In this document: piece after piece, positions 37,175-49,644 of the stretch
Layout: every line of letters starts with the position of its first letter
How positions within the stretch are numbered: position 1 is the first letter of the stretch
Assembly: GCF_032854445.1 (NCBI RefSeq)
Contig: NC_088295.1
Location: 44,935,385-44,999,384 of the forward strand
Origin: Liolophura sinensis
Taxonomy: Eukaryota > Mollusca > Polyplacophora > Chitonida > Chitonidae
Direction: 5' to 3'
DNA length: 64,000 bases
Position numbers and translations under genes: made by a program
The notes under the pieces: generated by a model
Told to the model about the DNA's origin: nothing
What the model saw: only the letters and a program-made list of their open reading frames with translations
Databases searched by the model: none

Positions 37175-38373
37175 CTGAGGCTCAAACAATAAACAACAAG
37201 TTGCAACCAATTTTTTCCCCCGATTGTAGCCCTCATCTTGTGGACTTGTTAGCATGTGCAAGTCGAAAGCCTAATCTGACTCTGAGGCCTGTAACTCACA
37301 GTAGTTTAAAAAAAATGAAAAGATGTTGATGTATTTCTTTCTAACTCCGATCAGAATGGTTTTTTGCTTCAGTGCCTTTCAGTTGCTGAAATATCATGGC
37401 AGTATAATACTAGAGTTGATAAAAATCTTGATTTTTATATAATGCTCCTGGATATTTAAAAGCACAGAGGCTTTTTTAAAATCAAGAAATATAATGGCAC
37501 ATATAAAAAAAAAGGGGACACGAGTTAAAATTTACCAAAGATTAATACATGTAAATGAACTATTGTAAAAAATACTGTATTGGATGCGTCGGAAGCAATT
37601 TGAAAGTGGCATGGCCATCAGTTGACTATCACAGTACAAAAGGTGAGGGTCCAGGGGCCACCTTGCCCTGGGGAAGCTTTAGGATACTAGATGGCTGGAG
37701 ACGCCCTGAAATTGTTTTAAGGGTTTTTATTCTGACGTGGATCCATTGTAGTTTTATTTGCTTTACAGTCTACAGTGGACATGTGATGTGCATGGGCCTT
37801 CATTTTGTTGGTTGCCATTAAATTGGTTTGACTTTACTTTTGATTTTTTTTTTCTTTCTTTTTTTACGCATTTTTTTTTATGAAAAGTGGTACAGTCCCT
37901 ACTGCTTCTGACGCCATTGCTGCATACATGTAAACAATGCATTCTTTCCACTATCAACTTTATATGATATAACTATTTTGCAAAGTATAAATACAGCAAC
38001 CACCTATAACTTTTTAAAATTAATAAATCACAATGCAGTATTAAACAATCTAAAAAAAAAAAAAACCTACAAAAAGTAAAAATGAATAAAATCTTTAAAA
38101 CAAACAGGTGAATTAAATAAATACCCAAATGACAAATACTATGCTAAATTCTCTGAAACAAATTCCACTGAAACATATGTTAAAGATATACCGACAATGT
38201 TGATCAGACCAGTAGGCTTATCAACAGCTTTTAACAGTTCTCTGTAGCTTCATGGTGAAATATTTTGTTTCCAGCACAGTATATACTTTTGCAGATATAT
38301 ATATACAGTATTTTCATCAAAACTGTTAAGTACAATATAAAGTCCAAAGCATACATACATTCAGTTACAAATA

Positions 38374-38622
38374 GGGCACTCCGTGGCCAAGGGGGTTAGT
38401 ACACCAACAAGGCTCGATGACCCAAGAGACTCTCACCAATGCGGTCGCCGTGAGTTCAAGTCCAGCTCATAATGGCTTCCTCTCCGGCCGTAAGTGGGAA
38501 GGTCTTCCAGCAGCCTCCTGATGGTTGTGGGTTTTGCCTTGCAACATAATGCTGACCACTTTCGTATAAGTGAAATATTCTTGAGTACGGCATAAAACAC
38601 CAATCAAATAAATAAATAAAAT
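38374..38622 (+). mobile_element. SINE family A, full-length plus-strand copy
   Basis: The head reads GGGCACTCCGTGGCCAAGGG with GTTAGTACACC (A box region). GTGAGTTCAAGTCCAGC follows as the B box, then the body TCCTCTCCGGCCGTAAGTGG. The end is GTAAAACACCAATCAAATAA-type sequence and AAATAAATAAA. The tRNA-like A and B boxes imply RNA polymerase III transcription of the active ancestor. Confidence 0.9.

Positions 38623-38629
<7 letters not shown>

Positions 38630-38656
<27 letters not shown>
38630..38656. repeat. (TA)n microsatellite at a SINE tail
   Basis: About 13 TA units lie directly after the AAATAAATAAA tail of the plus-strand SINE at 38,374. This is a common place for microsatellite birth. 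Confidence 0.9.
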
Positions 38657-39410
38657 CCCTATATGAAAATTAAATGAATATATTTTGATAGCTTTATACA
38701 TAACTCTTCAATTTCCAATGAATACAGTCATTGTAGGAAAATATTACTAACAGGCAATATGAAAATTTCCTTCTTAATTTGTGCTTGAGACCCTCAGGAT
38801 TCCTCAGAGGCCTTTTTGGTTCTGAGTAAGCCATTAACAACTTTGATCTCCTACCATAATCCTATTTTTCACTCGGACAAGTATCGAGTATCTGCCCATT
38901 ATAACACACACCACACACTTCTGGGAAATAATTGTCTCTCCCAGCTATTTAATGTCATCATTGGCTTGGATTTTCAGAGCATTTCACCCTTTTAAAGAAT
39001 GGGTGGGCGGGAAGAGATACCAGCAAGGGATGGTGATAGTTGCTGTGGCTGCACGTTCTTAAAACCGAGACAAGTTCTCCCTCTGGGTAATTTGTACATG
39101 CTAGATGTAATACTGACAGAAAAAGTGATGGTTAATGGCAGGTAAAAAAAATGTATGACTAACCAAGCCTTAATACCATCAGGAGGACTTCCCTTTCACA
39201 CTGCAAGCAACTGCACATTGCAGAAAACTGCATGTAATATTGATTTGGTCCGCTATCAGCTGCAGTGCAAGTAGCCTATAGGTCATATACTGATCTTACA
39301 TAAGCATCCATGATAATGCATTAAGTGTGAGCAGACAGGTATGCACATGTCTATACATCTGATTGGATGGCATTATGCAGCCAATGGTGTTCTGTACCAC
39401 CAGAGTTACA

Positions 39411-39518
39411 TTTGATTTGATTGGTGTTTTACGCCGTACTCCAGCATCATGGTGGGAGGAAACCGGGCAGCGCCCGGGGGAAACCCACGACTATCCGCAA
39501 GTTGTTGCCAGACCTTTC
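39411..39518 (-). mobile_element. SINE family A, 3' part with internal deletion
   Basis: The tail and GGTGTTTTACGCCGTACTCC are followed directly by AGCATCATGGTGGGAGG, so the AAGAATATTTCACTTATACG segment is lost. It ends in the middle of the body. Confidence 0.85.
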
Positions 39519-40370
39519 AGAGTTACATGTAGTTACCTAAACCAACAAGAGCTGGATTTCAAGGTGGCAATTTCACTAGGGCGCTCACAATAAAATCTGT
39601 GCATGATACTCAAGATTATGAATTTCACGAAAAAAGCTGCCTTAATAGATTTTAAAAAATGTAATCTCCATATGAAATGTAAATGTGAAGTCAAAAAATA
39701 TCTGCCTGTACATGTAGCCTTCAGAATGTCAGGGTTTGTATGCAATGGGTCCGTTCAATTACATTCTATGATGGCATGCATCCACCGTCTATTCCACAGA
39801 CGTACTCAGAATAATGAATGCCACATCCAGTCACATAATACGCTAGATTTGATGTAACCACAATACACCACCTGGAAGTCTATGTACCATCTCAATCCCA
39901 CAAGCTGGCGAAGCAGTCACACACAGCTGAATTAGCATTTACTGAAGCCCTGAAATAATCATTTATGATCACATGCTTGAGTTACATGTAATTTATATAC
40001 ACTTAATATTCATCCTGTCCTGAAATTTTCTGAGGATCATTTTCAACTACTTCTGATGACCTAGCCTTAAAGGGCAAGTGTATAAGAAATTAACAATGAT
40101 TGGCTGAGACACTTCATATTTGCTTACAAAGAGGGGATTTTCATTGGCTAAATCTGTGGGCTATTTCTGAACAGCTTGCAGTCCACGTGCACTCAATACA
40201 TATACATAGACTGAGGCATTGAGCACATGCCTTAACTGATACTGTCAAAATGTATATACTCACACATTATTAAGCTTGAAGAGTGAAATCTTGTGGACTT
40301 GTGGAAACCTACATGTATGCACATTGCCAAGCTCCGAGTAACTTGCGCTTTTGTCTTGGTAACCTTCCCA

Positions 40371-40925
40371 GTAGTTGCAGAATGTAACTCTCACATCGAG
40401 CAACACGAAGTGTTGGGAGAGTTACAAGGAGAAGCTGCTTTAAATGTGTGAGATCAATGGTAAGCGTAAATCAGTGTCAGTCGAGTGGTCCCCATAATCG
40501 ACTAACCTCTTCTGAGCCTCGCCGAACCAAAAGTGATCCATGACAATCGCACAAATTCACAAAAGTAATACATTTTCAACACTAGATTACAAACGACACT
40601 AGAGAACAAACGATTAACGTCTGGGGGAGGAAACCCTCCAAATGGGCTACTAGACTTACCTAGTGTTACTATAATGATTGCCATAAGGATTATCTCCCTT
40701 GAACGACCACTTTTTTTTCTGCACTTGTATGCATGACCACATGTAGTAGAACACCATGGTGGCCACAGTGGGTGTGGTGTCAAAAATGTATTTATTTTGT
40801 GAATTTGTACAGGTGTCATGGATCATTTCTCTGGCTTACCGTCAATCCGACACACAAGAAGCACTTTATCCTCGTAACTCAACACTTTGTGCTGCTTGAT
40901 GTTAGAGTTACATTCCAACAACTAC
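40371..40925. mobile_element. Foldback (long inverted repeat) element, probable MITE
   Basis: The left arm (about 40,371-40,600) and the right arm (about 40,785-40,925) are inverted copies. GTAGTTGCAGAATGTAACTC on the left pairs with GTAGTTGTTGGAATGTAACTC read backwards on the right. So does GATCCATGACA, and CAAATTCACAAAA followed by TACATTTT. The identity is about 75-80% by eye with gaps. The loop carries no transposase. This layout fits a nonautonomous foldback DNA element. Confidence 0.7.
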
Positions 40926-40929
40926 CCTC

Positions 40930-43260
40930 CTACACACAGTCAAGAAAGACAAGTGAGTGTTACATTTGAATAATGAATGTAGGCCATTTGACTTGTTAGG
41001 AAGCTAGTCTAGTGCATGGTCTGTGAACAGCCTGTAACGATTCCACAATTCCATATTTGTCTGCTATGTGATAATGTCTTTAATTTCGTCTTCCATGTGT
41101 AAGAAATAAAACAAAAATTGCTTTTGTGGCATCGTCCAACATGTTTTATCACTCTGTTTATGATGACTTTATATAACATTTAGCCATAAAATATGCTCTT
41201 CCCTAAAAGAAACCATGAAAAGTGTGAGATGTCCCTGATTTACAGTTGTACTCACACAGAACAGTAAAATAATTCCCAAAGTTAAACAACAACAAAAAGA
41301 CTTCCCATAAAGGCTTAACCTCTACTAGAATTTACCCCAAAACAGTTCATTATTTTATGTGTCTCTTACACCCTGACTGTACAGGAATAATTTTTCTCTT
41401 ACAATTGACAGCAGTCAATTTTATGGACATCAAGAAAAGAGCAGAACCAGGGGAAAACCAATTCTATATTGCAGCCAAAAAGGTACCTGACACATATCTT
41501 TGATGTAAAACTGAGAACATTCCTTGGGTCTTTCCAGTACCACAAAATACTGGTAATTGCATTTCAGTAATAATTTCGTACCTGATATACTGTCTTAGTT
41601 CTTTGACAGTTTGTGTTGAACATTGTTTTGGAAACTGGTCTTCACCGGGAATGTACGTAATGGGTCATGATTGGTGTATTAACGTCTGTTATGAAGAGAA
41701 TTACAGTTATGAATATAAGCCACGCCAGAAGGAGCTGGGTTTGAACATGCGACTTATCATCAACAGTGGTCAAGGTTATAGTGTTGAGACAGTCTAGGCT
41801 GCTAGGCCAATGAGTGCCTTCACAAACACTTGTCAACCCTTTCATCTCCTTGACTTCAGTCGCAATTTATCCACTGAGAATGCGCCAGTGTTGTCTAGTG
41901 CAGGTTCATTTTCAAGAAAGTCAACACATGGCCTGGAAGCTGTGTAAAAGTACTTCCATCCCATCCACTGGCGGCAAACATTTTGTGACTGTCCACTTAA
42001 GGCTTGCAACGTTAATAAATTCAGCGATCTGTTTATCCAAGGTTTAAGCCATACACTTCATGTTTCAGTGCTGCAACCTTTTTTTAATGCTCCATGTACA
42101 AAGATGTCAAGATGAATTGTTCTGTACTTGATTAAGAAAGATGTGAGCAAACAGCATGAAGAAAGCTTCACTGTTAACTGCAGCAAACCATAAGCTCTGT
42201 TTTTCAGATCCTTTTTCCTCACACAGAACTTGGTTTTACTGCAGAACTTTAAAAGTAGCTCTGTACTTATAACATCGTTGGGAGTTGGTTGTGCCTGTAA
42301 GCATTCCTTTTAATCTCCAGGACACACATGGCATGGGTTCCATCCTGACCTTGGTCAGCTAATTTCTAGACGCTCCAGGGTCATCGGGGCCATGGTGATA
42401 TGATGAGTCAATGTGATTTACCCGTCACCCTAGTGTCTTCAAAAACAAAACTACCTGCCATTGTATAACTGAAAATTCGGAAAGATGGCCATAAACAACA
42501 AAATAATTAAATAAATAAATGAATGAATAAAGGATGAAAGGGTCACAGGGTTTGATTTGCCACGAATAAATATGTTGGTATGTTTTAGCCGGTACATTCT
42601 TTTCTGTGGCAGAATTCATCATGTTCACATAACAGGATGGGCTAGGATTGTAAAAATCCATATAATGGTTGAGGACACACTGTGCATTCCCGGTCAACAA
42701 CAACAGAGTTACGGGTTTCTAGCAATTACTTCAGTGTTCTCTAACATACAGAAAGTACTGCAGCTATGTATTTGTGCATTGAATTTACATCTAATGCAAA
42801 TGCATTGAAACTAAACCCCTGAAAAGTGCTTGGTGAGCTCATACATGTATTTGAGACTGTGAATTAATGTATGTTTCCCCATTCGTAGTCTCGAATTCTG
42901 GCCCTATAAAAATTATTCAAACTGTCATGGTAAAGCAATTGATAATGTTAGATAACTACTGGTACCAGATATAAATCAATAATAATGGTTAAGCTGAGGT
43001 TAATACCAGGCTATTGATGCCATAATAACCGTATCAAAGGCCATACCATCAGCCGGCAAGGTCTTATGCACAAGACCTTTCATTTAAAGGTCATCCGTAT
43101 GCATAAAACTAGCAAATTTTCCACCTAATATAAAAATATCCATCTCTGAAAATCATTACATGTCAAGACTAACAATGCAATAAACCAATGGGGGAATTAA
43201 ATTATTAAAAAGTCAGAGCCAGGCAAAAACAGATTTTATTGAATTTCTCGTGCTTTTTGC
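40930..43260. other. No gene recognised
   Basis: AT-rich sequence with one probable SINE (41,655). Open frames at 41,603-42,047 overlap it and are not gene-like. Confidence 0.4.
41655..41815 (-). mobile_element. Probable tRNA-derived SINE, unassigned family
   Basis: On the minus strand a tRNA-like head GGCACTCATTGGCCTAGCAG is followed by CGCATGTTCAAACCCAGC, a good B box. The 3' part (ACGTCTGTTATGAAG...) is not clearly family A or B. It is supported by the paired A and B boxes only. Confidence 0.45.
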
Positions 43261-43262
43261 AG

Positions 43263-43449
43263 GAAGAGCGGAAACCTGCCCCATTTCAGTCAGATCAATG
43301 TCGTGTCAGTCGATAAGAATATCCATGTGATATCAGACTACCCAGAGGCAAACCAGTCTGACAACACAGCACTTTCTGTACCCAAAGTTATTTTAAACCC
43401 TTGCTCAAATGCAGTCAGGGAATTGGCAGACTGGCCAGGCTATCCATGA
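43263..43449 (+). CDS. Candidate terminal exon on the plus strand (unidentified)
   Basis: A strong acceptor (TTTCTCGTGCTTTTTGCAG) opens a 61-codon frame. It starts KSGNLPHFSQINVVSVDKN, continues VISDYPEANQSDNTALSVPK and ends ADWPGYP before TGA. The composition is balanced while the flanks are AT-rich. It could be a terminal exon or a decayed fragment of an unknown element. No family is recognised. Confidence 0.3.
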
Positions 43450-44980
43450 CTTTTTTTTATTTAATTTTTTTTATTAATCCTTGCTAACAGCTAATAAAAA
43501 TCACTCATAAAACACTTGAATGCAATGTACAAGAACATGAAATATATTGAAGTTTGGGCACAACCTTGGCAATGGGTTTTAAAAGAGTTTGTATGTCTTT
43601 GGCAACTCACCTGAGAGTTCCATTAACACACAGCAAAGACTTAAATTTTGCGATTTTTTTTGGGTGATTTTCTTTAAGGCAAATATACATGTAACTGTAT
43701 ACAGAGGACCAAGTATGAATTTAGCCAAATTAACCTTTCCGAATGATATGCATCTATCACCCTATGCAACATCATCATCTGTTCATTTAGAAAATAGCTA
43801 AAACAAAATTTCAGAAGAAAAAAAAAACCTACTTGGAAATCAGTGACTTGTCACAACTTGTCACAACTTGTCAAAAACACCTGTCAAAACACAGTTATGG
43901 TGCAAACAGGTACTGCATTAGCTTCACCTAAGCTCCTGAGTTTCCAATGAATTGCTGATGTCAAATTGGCCATCTGGAACTTCGTAAGGGGAAGAATAAC
44001 TGACAAAAGACAAGATTAAAATAAAATCTTTTATTTGGGTACTTTGTTATCTTTTTAAATGTAAAAAAAATATAAATACCTGGGATATAAACCATCTCAA
44101 AGCAAAGAAGAGAAATGAGTAGAATTCAAGTCTTTACTTGCCTCAAGTTTCACACTGTTCATCACATGTCCTTGCACCATAATAGCCACGTGCAAGATGT
44201 CATTCAATCTGATTGTACTGCTTCAAGGACACATTATATCACTCATCCGCAGCGTTCTGACAATGTTTCCATTAGAACTTTAGTGACATCCCAATATTGC
44301 GGACTTGTATAGTCACAAAAAAAAACTGTCCATTTGATTCACGACGAAGACTTTTTTTTAAAAGGTTATTTTGTTGGTGAACTCAGGCATCACAACAGTC
44401 CCAGGATGGTTCCATGGCCTTATTGTCGGTGGTGCAGTTTTACTGAAGTGATAAAGCAGTGACAGGCAGCTTAATGACACATGAGGCACTTATGATTCCA
44501 TGGAAACACCGGTGTCGCCAGCCTTGCCCAGCCAATCGTGTGACATTATTCGCTGCTTGATCCTGATTGGTCCTCACTGGTGTGTCTGCATCAATATAAG
44601 TGCCCATCACCATCAAGATTTGGCGTTTCCACCAAACCTTTCCACCAAACAAAGAAGCCACATGTACATGTCCCATATATATGTTCTCCTCTATGGTATG
44701 ACCTGAATGGGAACTGCATTTATGGGCTGTTTAAATTGGAAGTCAGACAATCTAACCAGCAGCAGAACTCAAATAGATTACATGTAGCTGTCACGGAATA
44801 TACATATAAATATACAACTGAGTACGTACAGGCAAACAGAAAACATTTTCCCATTTCTTGCATTGTTTGGTTTGTGTAAATATATTTACTTTGAAGTCTC
44901 TTCTACTTGTTTGTGCTTATACTGAAGTCTTCCATGTGTTGCCTATAAAGATATCATTTTACAATGCATGCAAATTTAAT
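43450..44980. other. No gene recognised; promoter-like words at 44.51-44.66 kb
   Basis: CCAATCG, TGATTGGTCC and CAATATAAG (a TATA-like word) occur within about 100 bases near 44,530-44,600. This could be a promoter or chance. No exon is convincing downstream on either strand. Confidence 0.25.
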
Positions 44981-45001
44981 TTAATTTAAAAACCACTTTG
45001 A

Positions 45002-45264
45002 TTTATTTATTTGATTGGTGTTTTACGCCGTACTCAAGAATATTTCACTTATACAACGGCGGTCAGCATTATCATGGGTGGAAACTGGGCAGAGCCCGGG
45101 GAGAAACCCACGACCATCCGCAGGTTGCTGGCTGACCTTCCCACTCACAGCCAGAGAGGAAGCCAGAATGAGCTGGACTTCAACTCACAGCGACCGCATT
45201 GGTGAGAGGCTCCTTGGTCATTACGCTGCGCTAATGCCCTAACCGACTCAGCCACGGAGGCCCC
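45002..45264 (-). mobile_element. SINE family A, complete copy with perfect target-site duplication
   Basis: This is the reference copy in the window, about 263 bp on the minus strand. The head is GGGGCCTCCGTGGCTGAGTC then GGTTAGGGC, and the B box is TGAGTTGAAGTCC. The body ends GTAAAACACCAATCAAATAA with an ATAAAT tail. It is flanked by the identical 14-mer AAAAACCACTTTGA at 44,988-45,001 and 45,265-45,278, which shows insertion by target-primed reverse transcription. Mobilisation would depend on a LINE elsewhere. Confidence 0.95.
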
Positions 45265-45687
45265 AAAAACCACTTTGACACTGGCCTCTTGCGATTATCA
45301 GTCATGGAATGTGAAAATTAATATTAAATTAGTTCTTAAAAATTCTTCCAACCATTTTCAGTCCAAGACCCAAGATTCATGTTTCCACAACATGCAGCTT
45401 CCTACAAAACAATTAAAACTGAAACAAACCAAACAGAAAAAAAGAGTTACAAAAAATAACAAAGCAAACAAAAGTGTGAGAGACATTTTTACACACGTGC
45501 AAAAGGAAACAAACATCAAACACTAATCATTCAAAAAAGCAAATGAACCAAAAAATCAACACCATTTTAGATGATGGGCAGAAGCAAGGCCACAAGTTCT
45601 CAAGATGTTTCACCAACAGTGAATAAAACCTGCCAAAGTTTTGCCCACAAAGATGTGTTCTTGGAATGCCTTTTGTATTTTTTTTTT

Positions 45688-45860
45688 CCTGATTGTTGAT
45701 TAATGCCGTACTCCAGAATTTTTCACTGATATGACAGCGACCAGTTTTTTGAGATGAGGAAACAAGAGTGCCCAAAGTAAACCAAAGACCTCGACCAAAT
45801 TACTGACGCACTCTCCCACTTACGACAGATCTCAAATTTGTGGCAAACTAGTGAGAGCTG
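45688..45860 (-). mobile_element. Probable diverged SINE related to families A and B
   Basis: TTAATGCCGTACTCCAGAAT, TTTTTCACTGATATGACAGC and GAGATGAGGAAACAAGAGTG echo the order of the family A and B 3' regions. The remainder is too worn to classify. Confidence 0.45.
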
Positions 45861-46331
45861 TGCCTCTGAGAACTTTTAGCTTTTGCTTGCACTTAAATGA
45901 ACCAATTTATAAGAAATGACTGAAAACAAAAGGAGACAAATTAACAACATGTAAATCAGTGTTTCACCAAAAACATAATTTAAAACCAAAGATAACTGTG
46001 ATGAGCAGAGTCAGTCGATTAGGTAAAGATATATTAGCAGTCAGAACTGAAAGTATCAACAATACATTGCCCAATATACACAAGGTACATGTTGATGTTC
46101 ATGTTAGCATGGGCGCTATTTGAAAACCGAAATGTTTTTCAGCCAATGTGTGAAGGCTTAAGAATCCAAAGAAACCAGAGCTGGGAACACAGGGTACCCT
46201 TGGACTATTTTGAACAACTACTCAAAATTAAAATTAAATTACATATTGCCATAATCAGGTAAATCTGTGAAAATACCTGCTCATATCCCCCCCACCCAAC
46301 ACATCAAAATTAGATGCCTTCAACTCGATAA

Positions 46332-46385
46332 GTATTATGACATTGAATAGTGTCATTAATATGACACTATTCAATGTCATAATAC
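46332..46385. repeat. Perfect 54-bp hairpin (25-bp arms, 4-base loop)
   Basis: GTATTATGACATTGAATAGT plus GTCAT is followed by TAAT and then the exact reverse complement. There is no mismatch in 25 pairs. It could be a very young palindromic insertion, a cruciform site or the stem of a small RNA precursor; nothing nearby decides. Confidence 0.95.
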
Positions 46386-48244
46386 AGATTTTGTACAGGA
46401 TAAAATGTAGACAAATCTAAGCATTACAAGGTGTAACAACAAAGGTTATACCCTTGATAGCATTTGTAAGTAGAAAAACATCTATGTACAAGTATGTGTA
46501 TGTGTATATATGCCATAACTCTTACTTATATATACATTACATCTGAGCCTTGCAGCTCAGCAGTATATATCAGCATTATGGAACTCATATCAATAATTCA
46601 GAAAGCGTGAAAAGACTGTAGACTGTTTACATTTGGGACGTACATGTTGCGGTTCTAGCCTTGTCTCTGGTAACCCACCTACATACTGTATACTGTTATG
46701 TCAGACAAATACATATCGTTAAGAATGGTTTAACTAGCATAACCTTAGCAAGGGGTTTCCTTATCTCAGCTCATTTCATACCTATCTCTGCTCTGTCCCA
46801 AGGTAATAAACTGCCTGCTAAGTTTGTAGTCAACTCTCTCATCTCATTACTGACCCTATACATTCTTAAACAGAGGGCAAAACTAAAATAGCATGTTCCA
46901 TAAATAAGTAAACACACTGAGACAAAGTACCAGAAAATATGGATATCGGTGGAAGAAAACTGTACAGTGCATACTTAATCTAAATCTGTTTAGCTCTTCA
47001 GAATATCTTTTTAAAAATAATAAAAGAAATAAATATATAAATAAATTTCGGAACAAATATACAGAAATAAAATTCGGCAACCTGACATATCTGTCTGCAC
47101 CACACATGTGTAGTTAACAGATTACCAGCAGGGAACATGTACTTCAGATTACAGCAATATATTGGTTTCAGGTTCTTTTTTACATATATACATTTTTGTT
47201 CACACAAAAAACTGGAACTGCGAAGTTGTAAACGTGCTCTCAAAAAAGGGCATCCCATACAAACTCATCAGGAGGGTGCTCTAGGCTAGAGTTCCATTTT
47301 CAATTCCTATTCCAAAACTAGGCTACAACTGTGTTACATAAACAGATGTATGTGATGCATCCAATGAAGCTTTATTAGGCGAAAACTCAACCCTCTCAAA
47401 AGAAATAAGCTTGGCCAGTCAGAGATTTTTTGTTTTATGGCATATGAAATAGCTAGGGACTTTGAAGAAATTAAGAGAGAAATATACAAATTTCTCACAA
47501 AAAATTTAGGACTTGTATCTTTCGAATGGAAGGGTTGGTCGGGTTATGTCCAACAAACATACATGTGTTCTCATTGATTGCCTCACCATGAAGATTCATT
47601 AACACTTCGTTAAACAGCTGATGATGCATCTAAACTGACTCTTCTGATCCACATAGAGTATGTTAAGTGTAACTGTTAAACACAAGGCTTAGTCCCCAGT
47701 TTCAATACATGCATAAATGAATACAGTTCACAACAGTGCTTGCCATGAGCAATGCATTGAAAAGGGGCTTGTATGTTCATGAAGGACGTTACAAATGCAA
47801 ATGTGGTGATGTCTGCTGACAAAATATGCGTATAAATGCTTATAAATCCAAGACAATGGGTACATTTGCAGGGATAGAAAAGCCATAAAACACATTTTGA
47901 TCCCAGCCTATGTTGGAAAGAGGCCTAACTTTACCAAGCAGCATGTGACGAAAACATTTTATTTTGATTGCTTGACTGGTGAATAGTGCAGTGTTATAGA
48001 TTTTTTTTCCCTTTAAGACTGCTGTCACTTTTACTTTTTCCACTTGAGTGAAAAATATACAGAGCTAGATATGTACAAGCAATATGATTGGTCACAGGCC
48101 TGTTAGTTGCTGCCTGCCTTCACTTAACACTATCTGACCCAGTGAGACATAACATTTCATCTTCCACTTCCAATAATACCCTAACATCCCAATTCTGATG
48201 ACTGTAGGTTGATTTCTTCTTAGCTTTATGGTAATGAGTTGATA

Positions 48245-48321
48245 GACAGACAGGCAGACAGACTGACTGACTGACTGACTGACTGACTGACTGACTGACT
48301 GACTGACTGACTGACTGACTG
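48245..48321. repeat. (GACT)n microsatellite
   Basis: A short imperfect GACAGACAGGCAGACA start is followed by about 14 perfect GACT units. Confidence 0.95.
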
Positions 48322-48377
48322 TCATATGAACGTACAACCTATGTATATCATTAATTAATGGATACATGTACGTGTAC

Positions 48378-48438
48378 CTGTTCAACTGCAGCAGTATTGA
48401 TCCAACGACCACCATGAGCACAGGATTTCCTACCTTAT
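48378..48438 (-). CDS. Weak candidate exon on the minus strand (hydrophobic)
   Basis: On the minus strand, TTACTTAATAG and AACAG|GTACAC bound 61 bases reading DKVGNPVLMVVVGSILLQLN. The hydrophobic core resembles part of a membrane segment. The acceptor tract is poor in pyrimidines, so support is weak. Confidence 0.18.
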
Positions 48439-48899
48439 CTATTAAGTAAAATTTAAACATGAAAAAAAGATCACTAACTACTTATTCTCTCAGAAAAACA
48501 TCAGGTCATATACACACCTTGATTTCTTGGACTGCAATGCAAAATATGTTTTATATATACAAGTCATTTTTAAAACGTACCCTTTAAACTAGCTTCCAAA
48601 AAGTCCCAAAATTATAAAAACCTGAAACTTTTCCACTTGTATTCCAAGATAAAAATAATATTATTCAAATATATACCGGCATGAACCTAATAAAGTACCT
48701 AAAATAATGACAACACCTTGAAGAGGAAGTATAACATTCAAAACAGAGAAAGTGCAATATTAAAAACAGAGAATAGAATATTAAGTGAGAACTTTTAAAA
48801 CTTTGTGTGTTTTTATGAACCAATAGTTCATTTTCACAACATTTATAGCTTCTTCTAATTGTACTTACTAGGCATGCCAGGTATTAAGTGACACCTTTG

Positions 48900-49210
48900 T
48901 TGAGTGTTTAAGTAGATTATCAGTAACAGTAGGGTGTTAAGACTGGGTGTCTACAGACCAGTTAACCCCCTGGGGCATGTCTATCACCCAACCTTACCAG
49001 GGCACTGTTTACATGTCTTTACTTACCAAAGGTCAGCTTGTTTACCTCCTGCAGTTCAATGACAGATGGTTTATGCACAGAAGGTGCCTGATCTTAACAC
49101 CTTAACTCAACACCCTGTCACTTCAGACTATCACAGTCCTACTGTTACTAACAGACACAAACTATCAATGCCACGAGGGTAACACACCAAGCTGTCCCTG
49201 CCTACCCCTT
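48900..49210. other. Moderate-GC noncoding block with a short inverted repeat
   Basis: AGTAACAGTAGG (48,922-48,933) is matched by CCTACTGTTACT (49,138-49,149), with weaker pairing of GGTGTTAAG and CTTAACACC inside. Between them lie AGCTTGTTTACCTCC (a forkhead-like TGTTTAC) and a minus-strand donor-like ACTTACC. A conserved regulatory element is possible. Confidence 0.3.
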
Positions 49211-49644
49211 TGAGCTTTTTCTCTTGGCAGGACAATGCTCTGCACAGCAGCACATATGTGTCAAATAAGGTCTACCACCAAGGAATATTGTTCAAGCGTT
49301 TCTGGAAAGGATGCTAATAAACTTTCAGCTCACTTTTTCTCCCACAACTAACTACACAGTACAGTGTCAAACAGCTTGTACAAGTCAAGATTTATTTGCT
49401 GGTATTTGTAATTAAAAATATTTTTAAGACTACCCTATGAAAACTAAAACATTAATATACATGTATTCAGTAGCAAGCTGATATACAAACATTATATATA
49501 TTTAATGTTTAGTTCTTCTCAGAGGATGGATCAAGGAGGTCTGTTCAGTTTTGGGTTGTGCTCTCTAATACCATGATAAAATGTCACATGTGTATTTGTG
49601 TCATTTACAGTGTTGTTTATCAGCATACTGAGAAATTCTTCAGT

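Larger units (their letters stand above)
45870..48375. other. No gene recognised
   Basis: AT-rich and unique except for the hairpin at 46,332. No open frame shows protein-like composition. Confidence 0.5.

Noticed and set aside
38374-38465. Possible tRNA gene
   Set aside because: It is the tRNA-like head of a family A SINE, with the family body and tail following.
48092-48460. 122-codon minus-strand frame with a Ser-Val-Ser-Gln run
   Set aside because: The run is the (GACT)n microsatellite; only the short segment at 48,378-48,438 was kept as a weak exon candidate.
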